Of a stretch of 64,000 nucleotides of DNA, positions 27,153-36,200 are shown in pieces; within the stretch, counting starts at the first letter, position 1; every line of letters starts with the position of its first letter. A program made the translations under genes and the position numbers. A model generated the notes under the pieces. The model was not told where the DNA came from and did not search any database. It was given only the letters and a program-made list of their open reading frames with translations. The stretch spans positions 1 to 64,000 of the forward strand of contig JBAZVN010000003.1 of assembly GCA_041660815.1 (NCBI GenBank), read 5' to 3'. The DNA comes from PALSA-1006 sp041660815 (GTDB taxonomy: Bacteria; Pseudomonadota; Gammaproteobacteria; Burkholderiales; Gallionellaceae).

Positions 27153-29420
27153 CTAAAACGCTTCCCACTCTTCGTCGCCTTCTTTGGCGGCTTTAGCGGG
27201 GAGGGCTTTGGGTTTTCCAGCTACCGCAGGCGCATGCTTCTTGGCGGAAACCGCAGGCTGTTTAGCCTCAGGTTTAACAACTTCACGCAAAGCTGAGGGG
27301 GCGGCCAGGCGAGCTTGAGCACTGCCACTGCCGTCCATCTTGAATACGCTAGCCGCGCGGGTGAGGCTCTGCGCTTCTTCTTCCAGCGACTCGGCAGCCG
27401 CAGCGGCTTCTTCCACCAACGCAGCATTTTGCTGAGTGGCTTCGTCCATCTGGGTGATGGCCTGGTTCACTTGCTCAATACCGGTGCTTTGTTCAGCAGA
27501 GGCTGCGCTGATTTCAGACATGATGTCGGTGACGCGTTTAACCGCATTCACAATTTCTTCCATGGTATTACCGGCGTCATTTACCAGCTTGGTGCCGATC
27601 TCAACCTTCTCGGTCGAATCGCCGATCAGCGTTTTGATTTCCTTCGCGGCGGCGGCGGAACGCTGTGCCAAGTTGCGCACTTCGGCGGCCACTACGGCAA
27701 AGCCCCGACCTTGTTCGCCGGCACGCGCGGCCTCAACGGCTGCATTCAAGGCCAGAATGTTGGTCTGAAAGGCGATGCCGTCAATCACACTGATGATGTC
27801 CACAATCTTGCGGCTGGATTCGTTGATGGAGGACATAGTACCCACCACTTCTTGCACCACCGCGCCGCCTTTTTGCGCCACGGAGCTGGCATTGTGCGCC
27901 AACTGATTGGCTTGCTTGGCGTTGTCGGCGTTTTGTTTTACGGTGGAAGTGAGTTCTTCCATGCTGGCAGCAGTTTCCTCAAGCCTGGAAGCCTGCTCTT
28001 CGGTACGTTGCGACAAGTCGGTATTGCCCAAAGCAATTTCTTTGGAAGCGGTACCGATCGAATCGACCGACACCTTGATTTCATTAACCAGTTTCTTGAG
28101 GTTACCGTCCGTCGTATTGACGCTTTGTTTAACCTCGTTGAAAACGCCCTGATAATCGCGGGTGACTGTCTGTGTTAAATCGCCTTGCGCCAATGCCTGA
28201 GCGACACGGATCGTGTCTTTGAATGCCGCATCAACCGTGTCCGACAACTGGTTGAGCAATTCGGACAGCGTTTTGGTATAGCCCTGCTTCTCGCTCAAAT
28301 CCAGCTTGATGCTGAAGTCGCCTTTGTTCGCCGCTTCGACAATACCCTGTATTTCGGCGACAATTTTTCCGAGAGAATCGGCGGTAGTATTCACGCTAAC
28401 CTTGAGCTGGTTGTACGCCCCGGCATATTCGGTCATCACCTTCTGGCTCAGGTCACCCCGCGCCAGCGCATCGGCCACGCGGATCGTATCTTTGAACGCG
28501 CCATCCACCGTATTGGAAAGCTGGTTGAGCAAATCGGACAAATCCTTGGTGTAGCCCGCCTTACCCTCCGCACCCATCTTGATACTGAAATCGCCCTTGT
28601 TTGCGGCATCAACAATATTACGGATTTCGGACACGATGCTGCGCAAACTGTCCTGCATCGTTTTCAACGAATACATCAGGCTGTTTTTATCGCCCGGCAA
28701 AATCGCAATATCCCGGGTCAAGTCGCCTGCGGCAATCCTGTGCACCGCTTTATCCGCATCGTCCGGCTCACCGCCAAGCTGACGCATAATGCCGCCAGTG
28801 ACACGCAATGCCAGCAAAAGTGAAAGGATGACCGCGATGATAACCAAAACCAGAGCGATCGTAATGGTCATGGACAAACCCCGGTTTACACCCTGCATGG
28901 TTGCCTGCGCATCCTGCCGCTGCATATCAACCACTTGATTTACCTGCTGGGCGATGGCCTGAAACCGTTTGTCTGCGGCCTGCATCATCCCCGCGCCGGA
29001 TGAAATATCCGATGCCGCCATGTCAATGGCCTGAAGCACCGACTTCTTGTATTTGGGAAGGAGTTCGGTGATCGTCTGGATCGCCTTCTTTTCCTCCTCG
29101 GCCATCATGTTGCTTTCACCCAGAGCCAGTAAACGTTTGGAGGCACTGTCAATTCCCGCACTAATCGTTTCCGTCTCTTTTCGGATGCGCTCCTCGTCGA
29201 AATTCGCAATCCAGGACATCAGGCGGTATGACGCAACATTGGCCTCCTGCAGCTCGCTACGCGCGGTATTGGCCGACACCATGCGCTCCATGTTGTAACG
29301 GTCCAGATGTTCGGAATCCCTCTGCGCCGACATTAAATTGAAATAGGTAACCACCCCCAGAACGATCATGAGCGCTACGGCAATCAGCGGTGAAAGTAGG
29401 ATTTTTGCCCGGATTTTCAT
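27153..29420 (-). CDS. Methyl-accepting chemotaxis protein with duplicated HAMP-like modules
   Basis: 755 residues. A membrane helix (about 7-29), a periplasmic four-helix-bundle-type sensor and a second helix (about 180-205) precede a HAMP region with two tandem 91-residue modules (each with ANKGDFSIK, GYTKxLSxLLNQLS, AFKDTIRVAxAL). The signalling domain contains the highly conserved hairpin tip (GIAFQTNILALNAAVEAARAGEQGRGFAVVAAEVR). The Ala/Lys-rich C-terminal tail ends in EEWEAF, like the CheR/CheB-docking pentapeptide of major chemoreceptors. The ligand is unknown. It is a close paralogue of the receptor at 30877-33153. Confidence 0.94.
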   Translation of the reverse strand: MKIRAKILLSPLIAVALMIVLGVVTYFNLMSAQRDSEHLDRYNMERMVSANTARSELQEANVASYRLMSWIANFDEERIRKETETISAGIDSASKRLLALGESNMMAEEEKKAIQTITELLPKYKKSVLQAIDMAASDISSGAGMMQAADKRFQAIAQQVNQVVDMQRQDAQATMQGVNRGLSMTITIALVLVIIAVILSLLLALRVTGGIMRQLGGEPDDADKAVHRIAAGDLTRDIAILPGDKNSLMYSLKTMQDSLRSIVSEIRNIVDAANKGDFSIKMGAEGKAGYTKDLSDLLNQLSNTVDGAFKDTIRVADALARGDLSQKVMTEYAGAYNQLKVSVNTTADSLGKIVAEIQGIVEAANKGDFSIKLDLSEKQGYTKTLSELLNQLSDTVDAAFKDTIRVAQALAQGDLTQTVTRDYQGVFNEVKQSVNTTDGNLKKLVNEIKVSVDSIGTASKEIALGNTDLSQRTEEQASRLEETAASMEELTSTVKQNADNAKQANQLAHNASSVAQKGGAVVQEVVGTMSSINESSRKIVDIISVIDGIAFQTNILALNAAVEAARAGEQGRGFAVVAAEVRNLAQRSAAAAKEIKTLIGDSTEKVEIGTKLVNDAGNTMEEIVNAVKRVTDIMSEISAASAEQSTGIEQVNQAITQMDEATQQNAALVEEAAAAAESLEEEAQSLTRAASVFKMDGSGSAQARLAAPSALREVVKPEAKQPAVSAKKHAPAVAGKPKALPAKAAKEGDEEWEAF

Positions 29421-29478
29421 GATGACACCCTCTCAAAAAAATCGGTGCGCCGGATACACCGACGCACCGGACTACAAA

Positions 29479-29940
29479 TCAACGCTTGTAAACTCCCGCA
29501 CAGACAATGACATCGCCTGTCTTTTCGCAATAGGCCGATTTGGGCAACACCTTCTTGGTGAGCGGGTCGGTAAACTTATAGTCCTGCCAAAATTTTCCTT
29601 TCGATTTTGCCAAATCCACGCGTTCCTTGACAAACTCCTTGCCATCGGCATCGGCAAGGTCGATCAGATCCTTGCCCACTTGCTTCTCGTTTTGCCCGTG
29701 TGCCAGACACTTGCCATTCATGTCATAGACCACCGCATAAAGATCGAGATAAACCCACTTTTTGTCTTTGCCGGTAATTTCCTTAAACGTCCCCGCCTGA
29801 TTGGCGGTAACGGCCTTTGCGGCCTTGGCGACCATCGCCTCGGCCTCCTTCGCGGTGGCAAATTTATCTGCGGCAACCGCCTGCTGCAACGAAAATAGTG
29901 CCGCCAATGCAATCGAAATCGAAATCAAATATTTCTTCAT
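29479..29940 (-). CDS. Periplasmic single Cache-domain protein
   Basis: 153 residues: a Sec signal peptide (cleavage after AVA, about residue 23) and one sCache_2-type domain (FATAKEAEAMVAKAAKAV, WVYLDLYAVVYDMNGKCLAHGQNEKQVGKDLIDLADADGKEFV, GDVIVCAGVYKR). No membrane anchor or output domain. The ATG at 29940 follows AAGGAG. It lies 58 bases upstream of one chemoreceptor gene and between two receptors, so a role as a free ligand-binding accessory to chemotaxis is plausible. Confidence 0.85.
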   Translation of the reverse strand: MKKYLISISIALAALFSLQQAVAADKFATAKEAEAMVAKAAKAVTANQAGTFKEITGKDKKWVYLDLYAVVYDMNGKCLAHGQNEKQVGKDLIDLADADGKEFVKERVDLAKSKGKFWQDYKFTDPLTKKVLPKSAYCEKTGDVIVCAGVYKR

Positions 29941-29968
29941 GACTTGCTCCTTCTTAAAGTTTAGACAC

Positions 29969-30010
29969 CTAACGATCATGGTGGTTAACGCCACCCCGAA
30001 TGATGAAACG
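29969..30010. repeat. Dispersed repeat element, copy 2
   Basis: This 42-bp block is the reverse complement of 6881-6922 with three mismatches (core ACGCCACCCCGAAT). A CGTAGGAGCGGCT palindromic segment follows directly, as in the other copy. Confidence 0.75.
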
Positions 30011-30014
30011 CCCC

Positions 30015-30086
30015 GTAGGAGCGGCTTTAGCCGCGAAGGTAACGTTCCAACTCCACTACAACCTTCGCGGCTAAAGCCGCTCCCAC
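30015..30086. repeat. Large inverted repeat with 26-bp arms
   Basis: Arms at 30015-30040 and 30061-30086 (core GAGCGGCTTTAGCCGCGAAG) pair with one mismatch around a 20-base loop. The arms themselves contain a smaller palindrome (GCGGCTTTAGCCGC). It is a REP/BIME-like structure downstream of cheW and upstream of the Cache gene, and could also end or stabilise transcripts. Confidence 0.8.
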
Positions 30087-30144
30087 GAAAACCACCGCAC
30101 CCTGTAGGATAGGAAGCGCAAATATGCTCAACAAATACCGTTCG

Positions 30145-30636
30145 TTACGCCGCTATTTCATCCATCAACTCCATGTCTCTGCTGGACATCAGCTTCTCGA
30201 TATCCACCAGAATCAACATACGCTGATCGATGGTACCCACACCCATGATGTAGCGCGTATCCAGTGAGGCCGAAAGTGTTGGCGCTGCCTTGATTTGATC
30301 CTGCGTCAGGGTCAGCACATCGGACACACTATCCACCACCACGCCCACTACGCGTGTGCTCAGATTCAAAATTATCACCACGGTGAGTTCGTTGTAATTA
30401 ACCGTGCCCAGATTAAACTTGATACGCAAATCCACAATCGGCACGATGATGCCACGCAGATTGATCACGCCTTTGATAAACGACGGTGTGTTGGCGATAG
30501 CGGTAACGGCATCGTAGCCGCGGATTTCTTGCACTTTAAGAATATCCATGCCGTATTCTTCAGCACCCAGTGTGAAGGTGAGAAACTCGCCTCCGGCGGT
30601 GCCACTGGTGTTTGCAATAACAGTATCTGTTGCCAT
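30145..30636 (-). CDS. cheW: Chemotaxis adaptor CheW
   Basis: 163 residues of a single CheW domain: EFLTFTLGAEEYGMDILKVQEIRGY, AIANTPSFIKGVINLRGIIVPIVDLRIKF, GVVVDSVSDVLTLTQDQI, GVGTIDQRMLILVDIEKLM. It bridges receptors to the CheA kinase at the receptor array. AAGGAG precedes the ATG. It lies between two chemoreceptor genes; cheA and cheY are not in the window. Confidence 0.96.
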   Translation of the reverse strand: MATDTVIANTSGTAGGEFLTFTLGAEEYGMDILKVQEIRGYDAVTAIANTPSFIKGVINLRGIIVPIVDLRIKFNLGTVNYNELTVVIILNLSTRVVGVVVDSVSDVLTLTQDQIKAAPTLSASLDTRYIMGVGTIDQRMLILVDIEKLMSSRDMELMDEIAA

Positions 30637-30690
30637 GTTGTTCTCCTTAGACTTCTATCTCGCCTGAATTGTGCCCGATGCAGCGCAACC

Positions 30691-30817
30691 TTTTGGAATG
30701 CACTGATACGTCGGCGCGTTCGCGTAACCTTTTGGAGTGCGCAGACATGTCTGCGCGTTTTTGATTTTGATTGCGAAGTATTTCAAAACCGGCGGAGTCA
30801 TGCCTCCGCACTCCAAA
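30691..30817. repeat. Cluster of three palindromic dispersed repeats (copies D, C, B)
   Basis: Copy D (30691-30720, degenerate) and copy C (30730-30762) read TTTTGGARTGC in the plus direction. Copy B (30785-30817) is in the opposite direction. C contains the perfect palindrome GCGCAGACATGTCTGCGC and B the hairpin GCGGAG/CTCCGC. The head-to-head C-B pair resembles a BIME. It fills the 240-bp gap between cheW and the upstream receptor gene. Confidence 0.7.
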
Positions 30818-30876
30818 TTGGTTTTCGTGGAGGCAAATTTATCTGCCTTCCACAAACAACGTATTCATTTTGGATC

Positions 30877-33153
30877 TTAAAATTCTTCCCACTCTTCTTC
30901 GCCGCCTTCTTTGGCGGGCTTGCTGGGCAGCGCTTTAGGTTTACCAGCCGGAGCCGCGTGTCTCTTGGCTGGCGCGGCGGGATGTTTGGCAACCGGTTTA
31001 GCCTCGGCTCGCGAAGCGGCTGGCGCCGCAATACGGGCTTGCCCCATTGCGCTGTTGTCCATCTTGAACACGCTGACCGAGCGCGTGAGGTTCTGCGCTT
31101 CTTCTTCCAGCGACTCGGCAGCAGCGGCAGCCTCTTCCACCAAGGCGGCATTTTGCTGGGTGACTTCGTCCATCTGGGTGATGGCCTGATTCACTTGCTC
31201 GATACCGGTGCTTTGTTCGGCGGACGCGGCGCTGATCTCACTCATGATGTCGGTCACGCGTTTAACGGCGTTGACGATTTCTTCCATGGTCTTGCCGGCG
31301 TCATCCACCAGCTTGGTGCCAATTTCCACTTTCTCGGTCGAATCGCCGATCAGGGTTTTGATTTCCTTGGCGGCGGCGGCGGAGCGTTGCGCCAAGTTAC
31401 GCACTTCCGCCGCAACCACCGCAAAACCGCGACCTTGTTCACCGGCACGGGCCGCTTCAACCGCCGCATTTAGCGCCAAGATGTTGGTTTGGAAGGCAAT
31501 TCCGTCGATGACGCTGATAATGTCCACGATCTTGCGGCTGGATTCGTTGATGGAGGACATGGTGCCCACCACTTCTTGAACCACGGCACCGCCTTTTTGC
31601 GCGACGGCGCTGGCGTTGTGAGCCAGTTGATTGGCTTGTTTGGCGTTATCGGCGTTTTGCTTCACGGTGGAAGTGAGCTCTTCCATGCTGGCGGCAGTTT
31701 CTTCCAGACTGGAGGCTTGCTCTTCAGTGCGTTGTGACAGGTCGGTGTTGCCCGAGGCGATTTCTTTGGAGGCGGTACCGATGGAATCCACCGAGACTTT
31801 TACGTCGGTTACCAGGGTCTTGAGGTTGCCGACGGTGTCATTGAGGTTTTGTTTAACATCATTGAAGGCACCTTGGTAGTCGCGCGTGACAACCTGAGTC
31901 AAATCCCCCGCAGCCAAAGCTTGCACCACATGGATGGTGTCTTTGAAGGCGATGTCTACGGTGTCGGACAGTTGGTTGAGTAATGCGGACAGGGTTTTGG
32001 TGTAGCCAAGCTTGCCAGTCATATCCAGTTTGATGCTGAAATCGCCCTTGTTCGCCGCCTCGACGATGCCTTGGATTTCCGCAACAATCTTGGTCAGCGA
32101 ATCGACCGTGCTGTTGACACTGACTTTAACCTGCCCATAAGCACCTTGATAGTCTTGGGTGACTTTCTGGGTCAAGTCACCTGCGGCCAAGGCATCAGCC
32201 ACACGGATGGTGTCTTTGAATGCACCGTCTACTGTGTCACTTAACTGATTCAACAAATCCGACAGCTCTTTGGTGTAACCAGCTTTGCCGTTCAGGTCCA
32301 TCTTAATGCTGAAATCGCCCTTGTTTGCGGCAGCTACAATGTTGCGAATCTCGCCAACAATACTGCGCAAGCTGTCCTGCATAGTCTTCAGCGAATACAC
32401 CAGACTCGTCGTATCACCTTGTTTAATTTCAAGATTTGCAGTCAGATCGCCTTGCGCAATCTTGTGTACCGCTTCAGCCGCGTAGTCCGGTTCGCCGCCC
32501 AGCTGTTTCATCAAGTTGCGCACGATCAGAATGCCAATCACGATTGCTACGATCAGCGCGATAATCGACAGAATGATCGTGCTCAAGATCGCGGTATCCG
32601 CAGTTGCCGCAGCCTCCCCCCCAATTTCGTTCAAACGCTCCGTTTGCAGATCGGTCAGTTTTGTAACCGCATCAGTATACGTCCGCTGCTCTGCACGTAT
32701 ACGACTCAGCAGCAACACTTTGGCTTCTTCCTGTTTTCCGGCCTTTATCAGCCCGATGAATTCCGTTTGCGAAACAACATAAACATTTCGTGCTTCATCA
32801 ACGACTTTGAGTGCAGCCATACCTTTCGCGGACTTAATCGATTCGTGCAGCTTGTCCAGATTCTCCTTGATGACTTCTCGTTCTTTCTCGATGCGCTCTA
32901 ACTCCGCATTAATTTTGTCTTGCGAGGTCTCCAACAAAGCGTTGCGCATCGCGCGGGCAATCACGTTGATGGCATCCATCATATTGTTCGCCTGTATGGT
33001 CTTTGGGAACTCGTCTTCGACGATATCCATAAGCTCTGTATCCAAAGTACGCATGCTCGTGATGGCGATGGTGGCAATGATGATCAATAGCGTGATCACC
33101 GCACCGAAACCCAGAGCAAGCCGGGTTCCTACTTTCATATTAGTAGACGACAT
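30877..33153 (-). CDS. Methyl-accepting chemotaxis protein, twin of the 27153-29420 receptor
   Basis: 758 residues. The N-terminal membrane helix (about 10-30), a 4HB_MCP-type periplasmic domain (TELMDIVEDEFPKTIQANNMMDAINVIARAMRNALLETS) and a second helix (about 190-212) are distinct from the other receptor. From the HAMP region on, the two proteins are nearly the same, including the doubled 91-residue modules and signalling tip. The C-terminus EEEWEEF again looks like a CheR/CheB-docking pentapeptide. AGGAG precedes the ATG. 4HB domains often sense small metabolites; the ligand is unknown. Confidence 0.95.
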   Translation of the reverse strand: MSSTNMKVGTRLALGFGAVITLLIIIATIAITSMRTLDTELMDIVEDEFPKTIQANNMMDAINVIARAMRNALLETSQDKINAELERIEKEREVIKENLDKLHESIKSAKGMAALKVVDEARNVYVVSQTEFIGLIKAGKQEEAKVLLLSRIRAEQRTYTDAVTKLTDLQTERLNEIGGEAAATADTAILSTIILSIIALIVAIVIGILIVRNLMKQLGGEPDYAAEAVHKIAQGDLTANLEIKQGDTTSLVYSLKTMQDSLRSIVGEIRNIVAAANKGDFSIKMDLNGKAGYTKELSDLLNQLSDTVDGAFKDTIRVADALAAGDLTQKVTQDYQGAYGQVKVSVNSTVDSLTKIVAEIQGIVEAANKGDFSIKLDMTGKLGYTKTLSALLNQLSDTVDIAFKDTIHVVQALAAGDLTQVVTRDYQGAFNDVKQNLNDTVGNLKTLVTDVKVSVDSIGTASKEIASGNTDLSQRTEEQASSLEETAASMEELTSTVKQNADNAKQANQLAHNASAVAQKGGAVVQEVVGTMSSINESSRKIVDIISVIDGIAFQTNILALNAAVEAARAGEQGRGFAVVAAEVRNLAQRSAAAAKEIKTLIGDSTEKVEIGTKLVDDAGKTMEEIVNAVKRVTDIMSEISAASAEQSTGIEQVNQAITQMDEVTQQNAALVEEAAAAAESLEEEAQNLTRSVSVFKMDNSAMGQARIAAPAASRAEAKPVAKHPAAPAKRHAAPAGKPKALPSKPAKEGGEEEWEEF

Positions 33154-33219
33154 TTCGCTCTCCTTATTTTATTGGTACCCAAACCCTCTCTCTCGATCCA
33201 GCCCTGTACAAATTTTCCG

Positions 33220-36200
33220 TCACTTCAACAACACTGCAAAATCATCTGCCGCAACCGGTTTACTAAACCAAAATCCTTGAATCACATCACAGTCATTGGC
33301 CTGTAAAAAATTCTTCTGATGCTCTGTTTCAACGCCTTCAGCCACAACCGTTAAATTGAAATCGGCTGCCAGCAAAATGATTGTCCTTACAATCGTCGTT
33401 GCGGAAGCATCCATGTTTTCACCCTCTTCAGGAATTCCGATAATAAAAGAGCGATCAATTTTTAATTCGCTGACGGGCATTTCCCGCAGGTACTTAAGGC
33501 TGGAATAGCCGGTGCCAAAATCATCAATGGACAGATGAAAACCCATGGCCTTTAACTCTCGCAGTATCCGCATGACAGTGTCGGAGGCATCCATCACCAC
33601 CCCCTCTGTCACCTCGATGGGTAACAACGCCGGTGAAATATCCCATTTATTTAATGCCTTAACCAAACTCAACACCAAATCCCCGCGCGTGAAGTGCAAG
33701 GGGGAAATATTAATAGAAACAGGAACTTGCTCAATGCCGCGTCTGCGCCAATCGGCTAGTTGTGCGCATACCGTATCGATAATCCAATCGGTCATTTCAA
33801 TGACCACACCGGAACTTTCGGCAAGCGGAATAAATTCGACTGGTGAGATCGGCCCCAAGCTCGGATGCACCCAACGCAACAGCGCTTCAGCCCCGACCAC
33901 ACGTTGCCGACCCAATGAATATTTGGGCTGATACACCATATAGAATTCGTTGTTTTTCAGACCCGGCTTCATGCCCTGTTGCAATAAAACGTGACGCTCA
34001 TCACGCTGACTCAGCGAGCGGTCATAAAAGCGATACGTGTTGCCGCCGGAACGTTGCGCATGAGTCATCGCGCTACCCGCACTTTTTAGCAACTGCTCAC
34101 AATTTTCGCCGTCTGCCGGATACAAGCCGACGCCAATACTTTCGCGCAGATGAAATGCCTGCCCGCGAATCTCAATCGGCTGGCGAATTGCACTGGAGAT
34201 TTTTTCGATCGCTTTACGAATAACTTCTTTGTCGCCATCATGACCGATCAGCACAGCAAATTCATCGCCGCCCATACTAAACACACCGTCACCCATATTC
34301 ACATTGGCTAAAATGCGCTGTGCTATTTCATACAAAACTTCGTCGCCAACCCGCACACCAAGCGCGTTGTTAATTTCAGTAAAGTGATCGATATTGATAT
34401 AAGCCAACGCCAGATTTTCCATGCGCTGTTTAGCCTGTTCCAAGCGCTCGTTAAGTTTGCTTTTCAGCATGGTACGATTCGGCAGCTGGGTCAAACTATC
34501 GTGCAGCGTCAACTGGAGCGTTTTCTCCTCATTCATTTTCCGCTCGGAAATATCGCTGAAAATAAAATGGTAGCCGGTCACCCCGCCCTGAAAATTTTTC
34601 ACCGCATTGACTGTAACCCATTCAAAAACTGACTCCCCGTTTTTATGCTGGCACTGCAACTCGCCCGACCAACTCCCCTGCGCTTCCAGCGTGCGCCACA
34701 TGTCCTGATGTTGATCCACACTCAGCTTTCCACTACTCAACATCACCGGGTTATTGCCCATAACTTCAGCCAAAGAAAAACCGGTATTGCGCGTAAATGC
34801 TTCATTTACTGCCACAATGTGCCGGTCCTGATCCGCAGTAACCACGGCCAGAGAAGACGCTTGAAATGCGGAAGCGGATAGATGCAAACGGCTCAGTACT
34901 TCAGATTGGCGAATACAGGATTGAATAGTTTGCGTCAGCTTGGCGGGATCCAAGGGCTTCATGTGAAAGCGCGAGATTCCCATATCGAACATTCTTTCCG
35001 CATCTTCGGCATTGTCCGAACCGCTGGTTACGATAATGGGTACAAACTTGTCGAGCTTGCGAATCTCTTCGGCCATATCCAAACCGGTCATATGCGGCAT
35101 TTGAATATCCGACAAAACAATCTGAGGCCGGTGTTTTTTGAAAAGTGCCAGCCCTTCGCGCCCGTCCTTGGCCACATACACCATGCCAATACGGCGGTTC
35201 AGATACAGCGCCAAATAGTCGCGCGTCAGATCGTCATCTTCCACATACAAGAGCGTCATTTTGCTTAAGTCCACCGCCTCTTCAACTTCATCATGGTTTG
35301 ACGCGGCTTCAAGCGGCAGCTCTATCTGCATCGACGCACGCTCACAATCGAATTGAATTTCCAACAGGGTGACATCGTCCACTTTGCAGTGAGGAGGAAC
35401 CGCTTGCACTTTATTGGCGACAGCATCAAAGCCGCAGACTCCACTCATTGCGGGTTCATTCTCGCTTAATTCACCACTATTTAAATCGGCCTGCGCAGGC
35501 TCTGCCGCATTACCCAGCATCGCTTGCAATGCCGCTTCGTTAAACTCCGGATTCTCGGCTTGCAGGGTATCTAATAATCCGTCTGTAAACAGATAGATAC
35601 GCGCATTTTTATCAACCTTAAAACGCTCCAATTCGGCTGAAAATTCACTCTGAGTCACCATTCCCAAGGCAGTCGTTTTGGAAGTCGCGGCATGCAATAA
35701 TTTCCCCGCCTCATCAAAAATTAAAGTGCCGGGATTGCCGCAGTTGAGTACTTCAATAAACTGCTCATGCGGATTGCAGCGAATAAAGGTGGTTGCCGCA
35801 AAATGCCCTGTAATATTTTCACTGAACAACGAGTGATTTAGCTCTGCGGCAATGGTGAGCAAAGAGTAGCCTTTTTCCGCATCCTGCTGAAAAATCCTGG
35901 GAATATGCAGTGCCGGCAACACTGCAGAAAGTCCGTGTCCAGCGCCGTCAACCAGCATCACATACAAATCATCCTGATGTTGTGCCACGCAATAAAAATC
36001 CCCGCTTACCTCCAGCTTGGGAATATTCAAGTGACGCAATTCGGCAATTTCATCATGGTGATTAGACTCCAGATAGCGTGCCACATAATTTTTCACGCAA
36101 TCTTTTTCGTAATCGGACTCATGCAAAATTGAAGTAATGTGCTGCATTTGACTGGCTATGTCGCGCTGCTCTTCCAGCATATTGGCCACATTGCCGATGG

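Noticed and set aside
27315..28823. Long plus-strand ORFs of 287 and 212 residues
   Set aside because: They are antisense to the chemoreceptor gene, whose product is unmistakable.
30295..31473. Plus-strand 392-residue ORF
   Set aside because: It crosses cheW, the repeat-rich gap and a chemoreceptor gene in antisense, so it cannot be a real gene.
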